A stretch of DNA of 64,000 nucleotides from an uncultured Sphingomonas sp. (GTDB lineage: Bacteria; Pseudomonadota; Alphaproteobacteria; Sphingomonadales; Sphingomonadaceae), in contig NZ_CAKTFO010000002.1 of the NCBI RefSeq assembly GCF_934560975.1, forward strand, positions 178,186-242,185, read 5' to 3'. Of this stretch, positions 52,069-61,187 are shown one piece after another; position 1 is the first letter of the stretch; each line of letters starts with the position of its first letter. A program made the position numbers and the translations under genes. The notes beneath the pieces were generated by a model, which had not been told where the DNA came from, ran no database searches, and worked only from the letters and a program-made list of their open reading frames with translations.

Positions 52069-53295
52069 TTGCACGAGCATCATAGCGCGCTGGGGCTAGT
52101 CGCCGCCCCCGTCAAGACTGCTACCGTCCTTGACATCGCAGAACGACGCCCGGTTCAATCGGTGACGATCGTACGCCCGCACGCCGCCCGGCGCGCGGCC
52201 CGCTTCTTCGTGGAGAAGTTCAAGGGCCGGTCGCTCTATGCGGTGAAGGCGAACCCGTCGCCGGAGCTGATCGATCTTCTCTGGGACAGCGGCATCACGC
52301 ATTTCGATGTCGCTTCGATCGCGGAGGTTCGCCTCGTTTCGCGCGCCGCGCCGGACGCGACCTTGTGCTTCATGCACCCGGTCAAGGCCGAGGAAGCGAT
52401 CCGCGAGGCCTATTTCACCCACGGCGTGCGTACCTTCAGCCTCGACACGATCGAGGAGCTGGAGAAGATCATGCGCGCCACCAACGACGCGACCGACCTC
52501 ACGCTCTGCGTGCGGCTGCGCGTGTCGTCGGACCATGCGAAGCTCAGCCTCGCCTCCAAGTTCGGGGCGGCTCCGGACGAGACCAAGGCGCTGCTGTTCG
52601 CCGCCCGCCAGGCGGCCGACGCGCTCGGCATCTGCTTCCATGTCGGCAGCCAGACCATGTCGCCCCAGGCCTATGTCAACGCGCTCGCCCGCGTCCGCGC
52701 GGCGATCGTCGAGGCGGCGGTGACGGTGGACGTGATCGACGTCGGCGGCGGCTTCCCGTCCGTCTATCCGGGCATGGAGCCGACCCGGCTGGAGGAATAT
52801 TTCGACGCGATCCATGATGCGTTCGAAGCGCTGCCGATCAGCTATTCGGCCGAATTGTGGGCCGAACCCGGCCGCGCGCTGTGCGCCGAATATGCGAGCC
52901 TGCTGGTTCGGGTCGAGCGACGGCGCGGCGACCAGCTCTACATCAACGACGGCGCCTATGGCGCGCTGTTCGATGCGGCGCATGTCGGCTGGCGCTTCCC
53001 GGTCGAGCTGGTGCGGGCCGAGGCGTCGGACGCCAAGGACATGGCGTTCAGCTTCTACGGGCCAACCTGCGACGACATCGACCACATGGCCGGTCCGTTC
53101 ATGCTGCCCGCAGACGTGCAGGTGGGCGATTATATCGAGATCGGCATGCTCGGCGCTTATGGTTGCGCCATGCGAACCGGCTTCAACGGCTTCACCGCCG
53201 GCGAGCGGATCGAAATGAGGGACGAGCCGATGGCCAGCCTTTATGTCGATGCGCCGTACGAGGCGGTCAGGCCGGCAAACGTCTTCAAGCTGTAA
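52069..53295 (+). CDS. Ornithine/diaminopimelate-type decarboxylase, PLP fold III
   Basis: 408 residues from a TTG with a perfect GGAGGT eight bases upstream; no ATG fits. PLP Lys60 lies in SLYAVKANPSP. Further landmarks are DVASIAEVRL, CFHVGSQTMS, DVGGGFPSVYPG, AEPGRALCAEY and CDDIDHMAGPF (the Cys/Asp substrate pocket shared by ornithine decarboxylases). It makes putrescine from ornithine in the cytoplasm. The next gene is a deoxyhypusine-synthase-like enzyme, so together they look like a polyamine unit. Alphaproteobacterial members may also accept lysine. Confidence 0.92.
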   Translation: MHEHHSALGLVAAPVKTATVLDIAERRPVQSVTIVRPHAARRAARFFVEKFKGRSLYAVKANPSPELIDLLWDSGITHFDVASIAEVRLVSRAAPDATLCFMHPVKAEEAIREAYFTHGVRTFSLDTIEELEKIMRATNDATDLTLCVRLRVSSDHAKLSLASKFGAAPDETKALLFAARQAADALGICFHVGSQTMSPQAYVNALARVRAAIVEAAVTVDVIDVGGGFPSVYPGMEPTRLEEYFDAIHDAFEALPISYSAELWAEPGRALCAEYASLLVRVERRRGDQLYINDGAYGALFDAAHVGWRFPVELVRAEASDAKDMAFSFYGPTCDDIDHMAGPFMLPADVQVGDYIEIGMLGAYGCAMRTGFNGFTAGERIEMRDEPMASLYVDAPYEAVRPANVFKL

Positions 53296-53319
53296 CGCAG
53301 CGATTCGATGAAGCTTCGC

Positions 53320-53345
53320 GACCGGGCGGCACTGCCCGTCCGGTC
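53320..53345. promoter_or_regulatory. Hairpin between ornithine decarboxylase and DHS-like gene
   Basis: GACCGGGCGG (53320-53329) pairs with CCGTCCGGTC (53336-53345), ten pairs including one G-U, with a 6-base loop. It has no run of T residues. It could attenuate read-through or stabilise the upstream message. It sits 24 bp after the decarboxylase stop in a 116-bp gap. Confidence 0.4.
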
Positions 53346-53411
53346 GTCCGGTCGGGTTTCCGCGTCCCCGGAACGACGTGCGGCACCATGTGACAAGACG
53401 GGAGCTATCCT

Positions 53412-54464
53412 GTGAACACGCCTCAGATCAACGACACCCGGAAGGCAGAACTGCTTTCCAACAAGGTCGAGCATATCGACATCAAGAGCTTCGATGCCCG
53501 TCCCATCATCGATTCGATGGGCAAGATGAGCTTCACCTCGCGCGACCTCGCCCGCGCGACGGGCATCTACAACCAGATGCTGCAGGACCCGGATTGCTCG
53601 GTCTTTCTGGTGATTGCGGGCTCTACGTCGGCCGCGGGCTGCATGGACCTGTATGCGGAGCTGGTGCGCAACAACATGGTCGACGGCATCGTCGCCACCG
53701 GTGCCACCATCGTCGACATGGACTTCTTCGAAGGCCTTGGTCACAAGCACTATCAAGCGCTTGAAATTCCTGACGATGATACGCTGCGGTCGCTCTATAT
53801 CGATCGCATCTACGACACCTATATCGACGAGGAAGACCTCCAGAACGTCGACCATACCATCTTCGAGATCGCGGAAACGCTGGAGCCCAAGGCCTACAGT
53901 TCGCGCGCGTTCATCCGTGAGATGGGCAAGTATCTGGTTGAGCATGGCAAGAAGGAGAACAGCCTCGTCAAGCTCGCCTACGAGCATGACGTGCCGATCT
54001 TCTGCCCGGCCTTTACCGACAGCTCGGCCGGTTTCGGCCTGGTGAAGCATCAGGTCGATGCGATGAAGGCGGGCCGGCCCTACCTTACGATCGACTCGAT
54101 CGCCGACTTCCGCGAACTGACCGACATCAAGATCGCGGCCGGCACCACCGGCCTGCTGATGATCGGCGGCGGCGTGCCCAAGAACTTCATCCAGGATACG
54201 GTTGTCTGCGCCGAGATCCTGGGCCATGAAGACGTCGCGGTGCACAAATATGCGGTGCAGATCACCGTTGCCGACGTGCGCGACGGCGCCTGCTCCTCCT
54301 CGACGCTGCAGGAAGCGGCATCGTGGGGCAAGGTGAATACCGGCATCGAGCAGATGGTGTTCGCGGAAGCGGGTTCGGTCATGCCGCTGCTGGCGTCCGA
54401 TGCCTATCATCGCGGCTATTGGAAGGACCGCGCCGAGCGCCGCTGGGCGAAACTGTTCGCCTGA
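53412..54464 (+). CDS. Deoxyhypusine synthase-like protein (probable homospermidine synthase)
   Basis: 350 residues from GTG with GGGAG eight bases upstream. DHS-type NAD-binding and active-site segments are VFLVIAGSTSAAGCMDLY, DGIVATGATIVDMDFFEGLG, DVPIFCPAFTDSSAGF, GTTGLLMIGGGVPKNFIQDT, HKYAVQITVADVRDGACSSS and ASWGKV with Lys307 at the place of the active-site Lys of eukaryotic enzymes. Bacteria lack eIF5A, so hypusine is not the product. Bacterial members of this family are linked to homospermidine formation from putrescine/spermidine. The upstream ornithine decarboxylase provides putrescine. A strong terminator follows at 54500. Confidence 0.88.
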   Translation: MNTPQINDTRKAELLSNKVEHIDIKSFDARPIIDSMGKMSFTSRDLARATGIYNQMLQDPDCSVFLVIAGSTSAAGCMDLYAELVRNNMVDGIVATGATIVDMDFFEGLGHKHYQALEIPDDDTLRSLYIDRIYDTYIDEEDLQNVDHTIFEIAETLEPKAYSSRAFIREMGKYLVEHGKKENSLVKLAYEHDVPIFCPAFTDSSAGFGLVKHQVDAMKAGRPYLTIDSIADFRELTDIKIAAGTTGLLMIGGGVPKNFIQDTVVCAEILGHEDVAVHKYAVQITVADVRDGACSSSTLQEAASWGKVNTGIEQMVFAEAGSVMPLLASDAYHRGYWKDRAERRWAKLFA

Positions 54465-54499
54465 GCCGTTTCGGCCCTTTCAAACCACGGTGAACGAAG

Positions 54500-54530
54500 C
54501 GCCGCGGGTCCGATGGATCCGCGGCGTTTT
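54500..54530 (+). terminator. Rho-independent terminator after the polyamine genes
   Basis: CGCCGCGGGTCC (54500-54511) and GGATCCGCGGCG (54515-54526) form a 12-bp stem with one G-T pair, a 3-base loop and a TTTT tract (54527-54530). It also lies just beyond the convergent 54541 gene and may serve both. Confidence 0.85.
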
Positions 54531-54540
54531 CGTATGCGGG

Positions 54541-54891
54541 TCAGTTGCCCAGGCGGGTCAGCGCGCGATTGGCGATGTCATGGCTCCACGCGGTGCCATG
54601 CGGCGTCGTCATGTCGATATTGGGCTGCGCCAGCACCATCTCATACAGCTGGCGGGCCGAGCCATCCTCCTGCTGGTACATGCGCATGGCGGCCAGGTTC
54701 AACAGCACTTCCAGCCGGTGGTCACCATTCTCGAACGCCGTGTTCAGGCGGGGTTCCATCCGGAAATCCCCGCGCTGGATCGCGGCCGCGCCATAACGAT
54801 CCGCCACTTCGTCGCTCGCCCAGGTCGTCGCCATCGCCGACGACCCAAGCAAGGAGGCCGCCGCCAGAACTGCGAAGGTCATCATCCGCAT
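54541..54891 (-). CDS. Small exported TPR-like protein
   Basis: 116 residues with CGGAG nine bases before the ATG. A signal peptide (MRMMTFAVLAAASLLGSSAMA) is clear. The mature part has helical repeats resembling a short tetratricopeptide unit (LNTAFENGDHRLEVLLNLAAMRMYQQEDGSARQLYEMVL, described by position about 50-87). The final part (TTPHGTAWSHDIANRALTRLGN) is conserved-looking but unassigned. It would be periplasmic. Function is unknown. The 54892-54997 upstream stretch is AT-rich and contains a GTGTCAT direct repeat on the minus strand, suitable for a promoter. Confidence 0.7.
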   Translation of the reverse strand: MRMMTFAVLAAASLLGSSAMATTWASDEVADRYGAAAIQRGDFRMEPRLNTAFENGDHRLEVLLNLAAMRMYQQEDGSARQLYEMVLAQPNIDMTTPHGTAWSHDIANRALTRLGN

Positions 54892-54997
54892 CTCGTCATC
54901 TCCGAGTCGTTTGGTTGTTTATGACACGATGATGACACTTCTGACTTTTTTTGGAAGTTAGTTCATGATGCCTAAAACCGTTGGCATTCTGGGCCGT

Positions 54998-55376
54998 TTA
55001 CCGCCATTCGGCAGGATCGATCCCCATCTCCCAGCTATTGTCTTCGACGATGAGCGGCGGCATTGGATGGCGGAACCGGTCACGCGCGGGATCGAAGCGG
55101 AAGTGGCGCTCGATCATGCGCCAGGTCGCGGCGTCCAGCACCGCGCGCCGCTCGATGCCCTCGCCCGGCGGTCGCTCGCCCACCCACCGCTGCCGACCCG
55201 ATAGCGGACGGACACGGTCCCGCCGCTCCCCGCCCCATCGCCGGCGTAACGGCCGCGGGGAGCACAGCCGGCATCACGCCACAGCAGCGCCCAGATCAGG
55301 ACCGCCGGCAACAGGATCGCGCCCGATCCGCCGCCGAGCGGGTCGCCGGACGGGGAGATCCACCATACATCGACAT
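54998..55376 (-). pseudogene. Small membrane-protein gene broken by apparent frameshifts
   Basis: Three minus-strand frames read one after another look like parts of a single protein: MSMYGGSP from ATG 55376, then PSGDPLGGGSGAILLPAVLIWALLW with one membrane helix, then WVGERPPGEGIERRAVLDAA and IVEDNSWEMGIDPAEWR to the TAA at 54998. Adding one base near 55355 and one near 55180 would join them into about 126 residues (379 bp plus 2 = 381, a multiple of three). The gene is downstream of the RumA-type gene by 42 bp. No ribosome-binding site is obvious. Either decayed or affected by sequence errors. Confidence 0.5.
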
Positions 55377-55418
55377 GAGATAGGCGAGGAGGCTGCCGGA
55401 GCAGGCCTTGACGCCTTG

Positions 55419-56621
55419 CTAGCGCGTCAGTCGGGCGGCCAACTCGATATGGGTGGACCATCGAAACTGCCCGATCGGCTGGATCCAGTCGATCCGCCAG
55501 CCGCCTTCGATCAGGATTTTGGCATCGCGGGCGAAGGTCGCGGGATTGCAGGAAACATAGGCGATGGTCCGGGCTGCGGCGGTAGCCAGCGCCGGCGCTT
55601 GCTCCTTGGCTCCGGCACGCGGCGGATCGATCACGATCGCCTCGAACCGGTTGAGTTCGTCCGTCGATAAGGGACGGCGGAACAGGTCGCGATGTTCCAC
55701 TGCCACAGGCCTCTGCCCCCGCTGCACCGCGACCCGCAACGCCAGCGCCGGGTCGCGCGCGCCCTCCACCGCCAGCACCCTGGCGCGGGCCGACAGCGGC
55801 AGGGCAAAGGTTCCCAGCCCGGCGAACAGGTCGGCCACCGTCTCCGCATCACCGACCGCCTCCAGTGCGGCGGTCCGCAACGCAACCTCGCCATCTTCGG
55901 TCGCTTGCAGGAAGGCGCCCGGGGGCAGCCCGACCGGCACGCTGTCGAGCCGGATCGTGATCGGCTCCGGCTCCCACCGTGCCTCGCTGCCATAGCCCTC
56001 ATCGATCGCCAGTCGCGCCAGACGGTGCGTGGCGGCAAAGTCGGTCAGCGCCTCCTGCGCGGCGAGCCCTTCCACAACCACCCCCTCCAGCGCCAGGTCT
56101 ACGCCCTGATCCGCCAGCGTCATGGTCACGGTCGCCTGCCGCCGGTCTTTCATCATGCTGCCCAGCAGCGCGCGGAGCGGTGCCACTAGAGCGAACAATT
56201 CCGGCCGCAGGATGTGGCATTCCTGCATATCGACGATGCGATGGCTCTGCGCCTCGTTGAAGCCGATCACGACCCGGCGCCCGATCCGCTCGGCGCGCAG
56301 GCTCGCCCGGCGGCGGGTACGCGGCGGCGACAGATGCGGCGGGCGCATCTCGGGAACGGCCAGGCCCTGCCCCGCCAGTGCGCCGACGATGCGCCCCGTG
56401 AGATAGTCGGCATAAGCGGCGTCATCGACATGCTGCAACTGGCATCCACCGCAGCGCGGAAAATGCCGGCAGGGCGGCACGGCATGGTGCGGCCCGGCCT
56501 GGACGGTGCCGTCCGCCATCAGCACGTCGCCGGGCGCGGCAAGTGGCGCATGGCGTCCGTCGCCGGTCACGCCTTCGCCGCGCGCCGCGATGCGGACGAT
56601 GGTCCCCTCGCTCACAGGCAT
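55419..56621 (-). CDS. RumA/TrmA-type RNA 5-methyluridine methyltransferase
   Basis: 400 residues. An N-terminal TRAM-like stretch is followed by an Fe-S cluster site Cys51, Cys57, Cys60 (CRHFPRCGGC) and Cys135 (MQECHIL). SAM-binding DLFAGLGTFALPL, the IDPPRAG motif and the catalytic Cys in AYVSCNPATFARD complete the family set. It methylates C5 of uridines in 23S rRNA (or tRNA). The start overlaps the nnr stop by 10 bp, so it is the last intact gene of the minus-strand operon running from 62825. Confidence 0.93.
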   Translation of the reverse strand: MPVSEGTIVRIAARGEGVTGDGRHAPLAAPGDVLMADGTVQAGPHHAVPPCRHFPRCGGCQLQHVDDAAYADYLTGRIVGALAGQGLAVPEMRPPHLSPPRTRRRASLRAERIGRRVVIGFNEAQSHRIVDMQECHILRPELFALVAPLRALLGSMMKDRRQATVTMTLADQGVDLALEGVVVEGLAAQEALTDFAATHRLARLAIDEGYGSEARWEPEPITIRLDSVPVGLPPGAFLQATEDGEVALRTAALEAVGDAETVADLFAGLGTFALPLSARARVLAVEGARDPALALRVAVQRGQRPVAVEHRDLFRRPLSTDELNRFEAIVIDPPRAGAKEQAPALATAAARTIAYVSCNPATFARDAKILIEGGWRIDWIQPIGQFRWSTHIELAARLTR

Positions 56622-57985
56622 GCCGCTACGGCGCGAGGCAGGCAGGCGATCAGATCATCCGCGATCAGGGCAGCGCCGGCGATGCGCGCCGCCTCCGCAT
56701 GGAGCCACGGGGCCGCCTGCGCGGCCGCAAACGGATTCAGCCCGCGCGCAATCATGGCGCCAACGATCCCCGCCAGCACGTCACCCGTCCCGGCGCTCGC
56801 CAGCCAGCCGGGTGCACGCGGCGCGATCGCCGCCCGGCCGTCCGGATGCGCGACGATGCTGTCCGCGCCCTTCAGCAGCACAATCGCACCGCTGGCCGCC
56901 GCCGCCGCGCGCGCTTGCGTCAGCCGATCCCGGCCATCATCCCCGAACAGGCGCACATATTCTCCCCAATGCGGCGTCAGCACATGTCCCCTCAGGCGGT
57001 CGTGGCGTTCAGTGCCGATCAGCGTAAGGGCATCGGCGTCCAGCACCAGCGGCCGCCCGCAGGCGAGCGCCGCATCCAGCTTGGCCCGCGCCTCCGCGTC
57101 CCGCCCCAGGCCCGAACCGATCACCACGGCACCGACGCGCGCGTCGTCCAAAGCCTCCGCTGCCCTAGGCCGTCGCACCAGGGCATGCGGAGCATGGTCG
57201 CCCGACACGCCGGCAAGCTCGACATAGCCCGCTCCGGCCCTTTGCGCCGCGCCGGCCGCCAGCGCCGACGCCCCCGGCATGGCGCCCGCCACCACCAGCA
57301 CCTTGCCCCGGCTATATTTGTTGTCGTCGCTCCGGGGGGCCGGCAAACACGGCCGGGCAACCTCCACCAGGTCAGACGCGATCGCCCCCAGCCCGATGTC
57401 CCCGACCACGATCCGGCCGCACCGTTCCGCCCCCGGCAGCAACAGGTGCGCGGGCTTCAGCGCGCCGAGGGCCACGGTCATGTCGAATTGCGACACCTTG
57501 CCCAGCGCCATGCCGTCGTCAGTGGAAATCCCGCTCGGCAAATCCACCGCCACACTCCACCGCGCGGCTTTTACCTGTTGGCAGATTAGCTCGGCAAGCG
57601 ACTGATCCATGGGCCTTTTCAAGCCCGTCCCGAACACAGCGTCGATCACCAGGGTCGCGACGCCGCACGCCTCCGGTCCCACCGCCTCGCCACCCCAGGC
57701 TGCCGCGGCCGCCTTGGCCGCATCCGTCGCCGGCGGAGCAATCGCGATCACCCGCACCGGCACGCCGCGCGCCTCAAGAAATCGAGCGGCGACATAGCCA
57801 TCGCCGCCATTGTTACCGGGCCCGCAGAAGATCAGGGTCGGTGCGGCCCCGGCCAGCCGCCACGCCGCCTCCGCCACCACCCGGCCCGCTCGCTCCATCA
57901 GGGCATCAACGCTTGCGCCGCGCGCCATCGCTTGCTCTTCGGCGGCGCGCATCGCGACAGCGGTGAGGACGGGACGCGGCGTCAC
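56612..57985 (-). CDS. nnr: Bifunctional NAD(P)HX epimerase/dehydratase
   Basis: 457 residues from GTG 57985 with AGGAA eight bases upstream and a GTGA overlap with the amidohydrolase. The N-terminal YjeF epimerase domain (about 1-200) has FCGPGNNGGDGYVAARFL; the C-terminal ADP-dependent dehydratase has KGADSIVAHPDGRAAI and ASAGTGDVLAGIVGAMIA. Together they repair hydrated NADH/NADPH. The central KYSRGKVLVVAGAMPGASA segment opens the second domain. The gene lies within a compact operon with only a few bases between members. Confidence 0.95.
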   Translation of the reverse strand: MTPRPVLTAVAMRAAEEQAMARGASVDALMERAGRVVAEAAWRLAGAAPTLIFCGPGNNGGDGYVAARFLEARGVPVRVIAIAPPATDAAKAAAAAWGGEAVGPEACGVATLVIDAVFGTGLKRPMDQSLAELICQQVKAARWSVAVDLPSGISTDDGMALGKVSQFDMTVALGALKPAHLLLPGAERCGRIVVGDIGLGAIASDLVEVARPCLPAPRSDDNKYSRGKVLVVAGAMPGASALAAGAAQRAGAGYVELAGVSGDHAPHALVRRPRAAEALDDARVGAVVIGSGLGRDAEARAKLDAALACGRPLVLDADALTLIGTERHDRLRGHVLTPHWGEYVRLFGDDGRDRLTQARAAAAASGAIVLLKGADSIVAHPDGRAAIAPRAPGWLASAGTGDVLAGIVGAMIARGLNPFAAAQAAPWLHAEAARIAGAALIADDLIACLPRAVAACL

Positions 57986-58704
57986 GCGGACAATTCCTCG
58001 GCCACCCGCGCGATCGCCGGCGCCAGCCGATCCGCCCACAGCGCCACGCCGGCCTCGTCCGCGATCAGATCCTGCCTCACCTCAATCCCCAGATAGGCGA
58101 TGCCGTTCCCCTCGCCATGCCGGTTCATCGTAGCGTTCAGCAGCTTGCCCGAATAAGGCAGATTGTCGCCCACGATCACGCCGTCCGCCTCCAGCAACGG
58201 CAGCGCGATGCGGGCGGCACGCTCGTCCTGATTATAGAGGATGCCGATCTGCCACGGCCGCGCCGCTCCCCCACTGGCGAGCCGGGGCGTAAAACTATGC
58301 AGGGAAATCAACAATCTGGGTCCATGCCCTGCGATCAGTTCCGCAACATGGCCGTGGTAACCGCGCCACAATGCCAGCCGCGTCTCCCGCTGTGCATCGG
58401 TCAGGTCGGCATTGCCGGGAATGATCCACCCGTCGCTGATCAGCGGGATCAGCCCGGTTGATCGCTCCTCGCGATTGAGGTCGATCACCAGCCGCGACAC
58501 GCCGCCCAGTACGCCCGGACAGCCGAGCGCCGCGCAGAGACGCCCGGCCAGCGGCGCCACGCCGATGTCGATCGCCACATGCTCGCCCATCACCTGCGGC
58601 GGAACGCCAAGGTCGATGCCATCGGGCACCGCGTTGGAGGCATGGTCGCCGACCAGCAGCATGGCGGACGAAGGCGCGCCGTCCATGTCGATCCAGGACG
58701 TCAT
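57982..58704 (-). CDS. N-formylglutamate amidohydrolase family protein
   Basis: 240 residues from ATG 58704, which overlaps the ispE stop (TGATG). Landmarks are LLVGDHASNAVPDGIDLG, HVAIDIGVAPLAGRL, VIDLNREER, LISLHSFTP and EVRQDLIADEAGV. The family hydrolyses N-formyl-glutamate in histidine breakdown, but many sphingomonad homologues lie outside hut clusters and their substrate is not known. There are no hut genes here, so the function is probably a related amide or peptide hydrolysis in the cytoplasm. Confidence 0.85.
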   Translation of the reverse strand: MTSWIDMDGAPSSAMLLVGDHASNAVPDGIDLGVPPQVMGEHVAIDIGVAPLAGRLCAALGCPGVLGGVSRLVIDLNREERSTGLIPLISDGWIIPGNADLTDAQRETRLALWRGYHGHVAELIAGHGPRLLISLHSFTPRLASGGAARPWQIGILYNQDERAARIALPLLEADGVIVGDNLPYSGKLLNATMNRHGEGNGIAYLGIEVRQDLIADEAGVALWADRLAPAIARVAEELSA

Positions 58705-59525
58705 CACCGTAACCTCGTCGGCAGGATCCACCAGCCCGGATAGGCGTCCGTTACAGCCGCAGCCGCATCGTCGCGCGCCGCGTCATCTTCCAACAGCGTG
58801 AAGCAGGTCGCACCCGAACCCGACATCCGCGTCAGGCGCACGCCGGCCAGCGCCGCCAGGCGCGCCAGAACCGCGCCCACATCGGGACACAGCCGCAGCG
58901 CCGGCGCCTCCAGGTCGTTGCGGCCCGACAAGGCGGCCTGGATCGCATCCCCGTCACCCAGCGGACCCCGGTCGACCCCGTCCCACGCCCGGAACACCGC
59001 CGCCGTCGACAGCGGCACCAACGGATTGACCAGCAGCACGGCGGCGCCGGCCGGCACACCCTCCAGCGGTTGCAGCGTGTCGCCACGCGCCTCGCCCCGC
59101 ACCGGCCGTGACAGCAGGCAGGCCGGCACATCCGCGCCCAGCCCGGTGGCGATCTCCATCACCCGCGCGTCATCCGGCGCAACGCCGGCGACACGCGCCA
59201 GCAGGCGCAGGGCCGCCGCCGCATCGGCCGATCCGCCACCGATCCCGGCGGCCACCGGCAATTTCTTGTCGAGGGTGAAGCCCCATTCCGCGCCACCGAA
59301 CGCGGCACGAAACGCCCGCGCCGCGCGCAGCACCAGATTGTCGGCGGGATCACCCAGCGCATCCGCAAACCGACCGACCACGCGCAGGCCAGGCACCTCT
59401 TCCAGGGTCAGGTGATCGCCATCTTCGCAAAAGGCGAACAAGGTCTCGATCGCATGATAGCCGTCATCCTCGCGCCGGCGGACATGCAGCGCCAGGTTCA
59501 GCTTGGCGAAGGCGATTTCCGCCAT
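58704..59525 (-). CDS. ispE: 4-diphosphocytidyl-2-C-methyl-D-erythritol kinase
   Basis: 273 residues from ATG 59525; a GTG at 59534 that overlaps the TPR stop (GTGA) is also possible. GHMP-kinase features are FAKLNLALHV with RREDDGYHAIETLFAF at the N terminus, the ATP loop PVAAGIGGGSADAAAAL, and a late LTRMSGSGATCFTL. It is the fourth step of the MEP isoprenoid pathway, phosphorylating CDP-methylerythritol. It is in the middle of the 62825-55419 operon. Confidence 0.95.
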   Translation of the reverse strand: MAEIAFAKLNLALHVRRREDDGYHAIETLFAFCEDGDHLTLEEVPGLRVVGRFADALGDPADNLVLRAARAFRAAFGGAEWGFTLDKKLPVAAGIGGGSADAAAALRLLARVAGVAPDDARVMEIATGLGADVPACLLSRPVRGEARGDTLQPLEGVPAGAAVLLVNPLVPLSTAAVFRAWDGVDRGPLGDGDAIQAALSGRNDLEAPALRLCPDVGAVLARLAALAGVRLTRMSGSGATCFTLLEDDAARDDAAAAVTDAYPGWWILPTRLR

Positions 59526-59530
59526 GCCGT

Positions 59531-61180
59531 TCACGACGCCACCCCGGCGGGCTGCGGCCCATTCTCGATCTTGGCGGCAATCCGTGGCCGCGCCTTGTCG
59601 TCCGCCGTCACCAACGCCGCCCGCCAGGCATAGCGCGCCTCCAGCCGCCGCCCCGCCGCCCAATAACTGTCGCCCAGATGCTCGCTGATCTCCGACTCGG
59701 CCGGCGCGCCGGCGGCGGCCTTTTCCAGTAGCGGCACGGCATCGGCCACCCGCCCGCGCAGATAGAGCGCCCATCCCAGCGAATCCGTGATCGCGGGATC
59801 GTCGGGGCTGAGCGCGCTCGCCTGCTCGATCAGCTTGCTCGCCTCCGCTACATTTTCGCCCCGGGCGATCTGCGCATAGCCATATTGGTTCAGCACCGCC
59901 GGCTCGTTCGGAGCCAGCGCATAGGCCCGCGCCAGCGCCTCCTTCGCCGCCGGCCAGTTTCCGACCGCATCCTCCGCCGCCGCGCGCTGCAACAGCAGCC
60001 GCCACACCGTGACCGCCGGCGCGTGGGCCTGCCGGACGGCATCCAGCGCCCGGGCATAGGCATCCGCCGCCTCGCGCGGCCGGTCACGCGACAATTCCAC
60101 ATCACCGACGCGCGACCAGGCCAGCGGGCTGCCGTTGCGCTCCGCCAGCGCACGCGCGACCTGCAAGGCTTGCGCCTGGTCGCCCTCCGTGGCCAGCACC
60201 GCCACGCGCAGGGACGCGCCCAGGGCAGCGACGGGATCGGCGGGCGCGATCCTGTCCAGCGCCGCCAGTGCGCCGCCCGGCCGGTCGAGCCCGCTCAGCA
60301 ACTCCGCCGTCACCAGCCAGCCCGCGCCATTGTCCGGTGCAAGGTAAGTGCCCAATCGTGCCAGCAGCAAGGCGACCGGCGCCACATGTTGGCGGGCAAA
60401 GTCGGTCGCGGCCCGTCCCAGCAGCAATGCCAGCCCGGTCGCCGCCGGATCGCGCGCCTGGGGCAGCCTGCCACCGCCGGCGATGGTCGCCCGCGCGGCG
60501 TCATAAGCGGGGTCGTCGCCCTTCAGCAACGCCAATGCCTCCTCGCGCGCGGCGCTGCCGGCCAGCGCATCGGCCAGCCGCATCCGCCCCGGCCCGCTCA
60601 GGCCCGTGATGCCCGGACCGGCGGGGGGTTGCAGCGACGCCAGAGCCTCCGCCGGCTTGCCCATCGCCACCAGCATCAAGGCGCGCTGCTCCGCATGGTA
60701 AGCGCGCGCGACCGGCGCCGTCCGCGCCTTTTCCAGCCAGCCGAGCGGATCGCCTTGTTCCTGCGCCCGCGCGCTCCACGCCCGCACGAACGGCGCCAGG
60801 AAGCCAAAAACCCGCTCGGTCTCAAGCCGGTCGGCGGCGGCATTCACCCCCGCCCAGTCGCGCGCGCGGAACGCCTCAATCACGATCAGCAGGCGCCCAT
60901 CGGGCGGCAGCACGCCGGCCTGATCCAGCTGGCGTGCGGTTTTCAGCGCAAGCCCGATGTCGCCTGCGACGATCGCCTGCCGCAATGCCCGCTGCGCCAG
61001 CTTTGCGTCGCCCGGATTGCGCGCCAGCAGAGCGGCCAGGTCCGCGCTCGCCCGCGCGGCGTCGCCCGCCGCCTCCGCCGACCGCGCGCGCAAGTACAAA
61101 GCCTGATCGGACACAGCCGGCACGGCGGCTCCGGCCATGCCCGGCACCGCCAGCGCGATCAGCAGGAAATGATGCCGCAC
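59531..61180 (-). CDS. Exported TPR-repeat protein
   Basis: 549 residues from GTG 61180 (GAGG six bases upstream; a GTG at 61186 is also in frame). A signal peptide (FLLIALAVPGMAGA) precedes about ten tetratricopeptide-like helix pairs, clearest near residues 390-520 (SRDRPREAADAYARALDA; NWPAAKEALARAYALAP; GRVADAVPLLEKAAAGAPAE). It is probably a periplasmic scaffold. It is the second gene of the operon, 7 bp after the ETF:quinone oxidoreductase. TPR proteins in this position are conserved in Sphingomonadales but the function is not established. Confidence 0.88.
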   Translation of the reverse strand: MRHHFLLIALAVPGMAGAAVPAVSDQALYLRARSAEAAGDAARASADLAALLARNPGDAKLAQRALRQAIVAGDIGLALKTARQLDQAGVLPPDGRLLIVIEAFRARDWAGVNAAADRLETERVFGFLAPFVRAWSARAQEQGDPLGWLEKARTAPVARAYHAEQRALMLVAMGKPAEALASLQPPAGPGITGLSGPGRMRLADALAGSAAREEALALLKGDDPAYDAARATIAGGGRLPQARDPAATGLALLLGRAATDFARQHVAPVALLLARLGTYLAPDNGAGWLVTAELLSGLDRPGGALAALDRIAPADPVAALGASLRVAVLATEGDQAQALQVARALAERNGSPLAWSRVGDVELSRDRPREAADAYARALDAVRQAHAPAVTVWRLLLQRAAAEDAVGNWPAAKEALARAYALAPNEPAVLNQYGYAQIARGENVAEASKLIEQASALSPDDPAITDSLGWALYLRGRVADAVPLLEKAAAGAPAESEISEHLGDSYWAAGRRLEARYAWRAALVTADDKARPRIAAKIENGPQPAGVAS

Positions 61181-61187
61181 CCGCACC

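Noticed and set aside
54965..55204. Plus-strand 79-codon frame starting ATGATG in the AT-rich gap
   Set aside because: Overlaps the better-supported minus-strand remnant and has no conserved look or ribosome-binding site.
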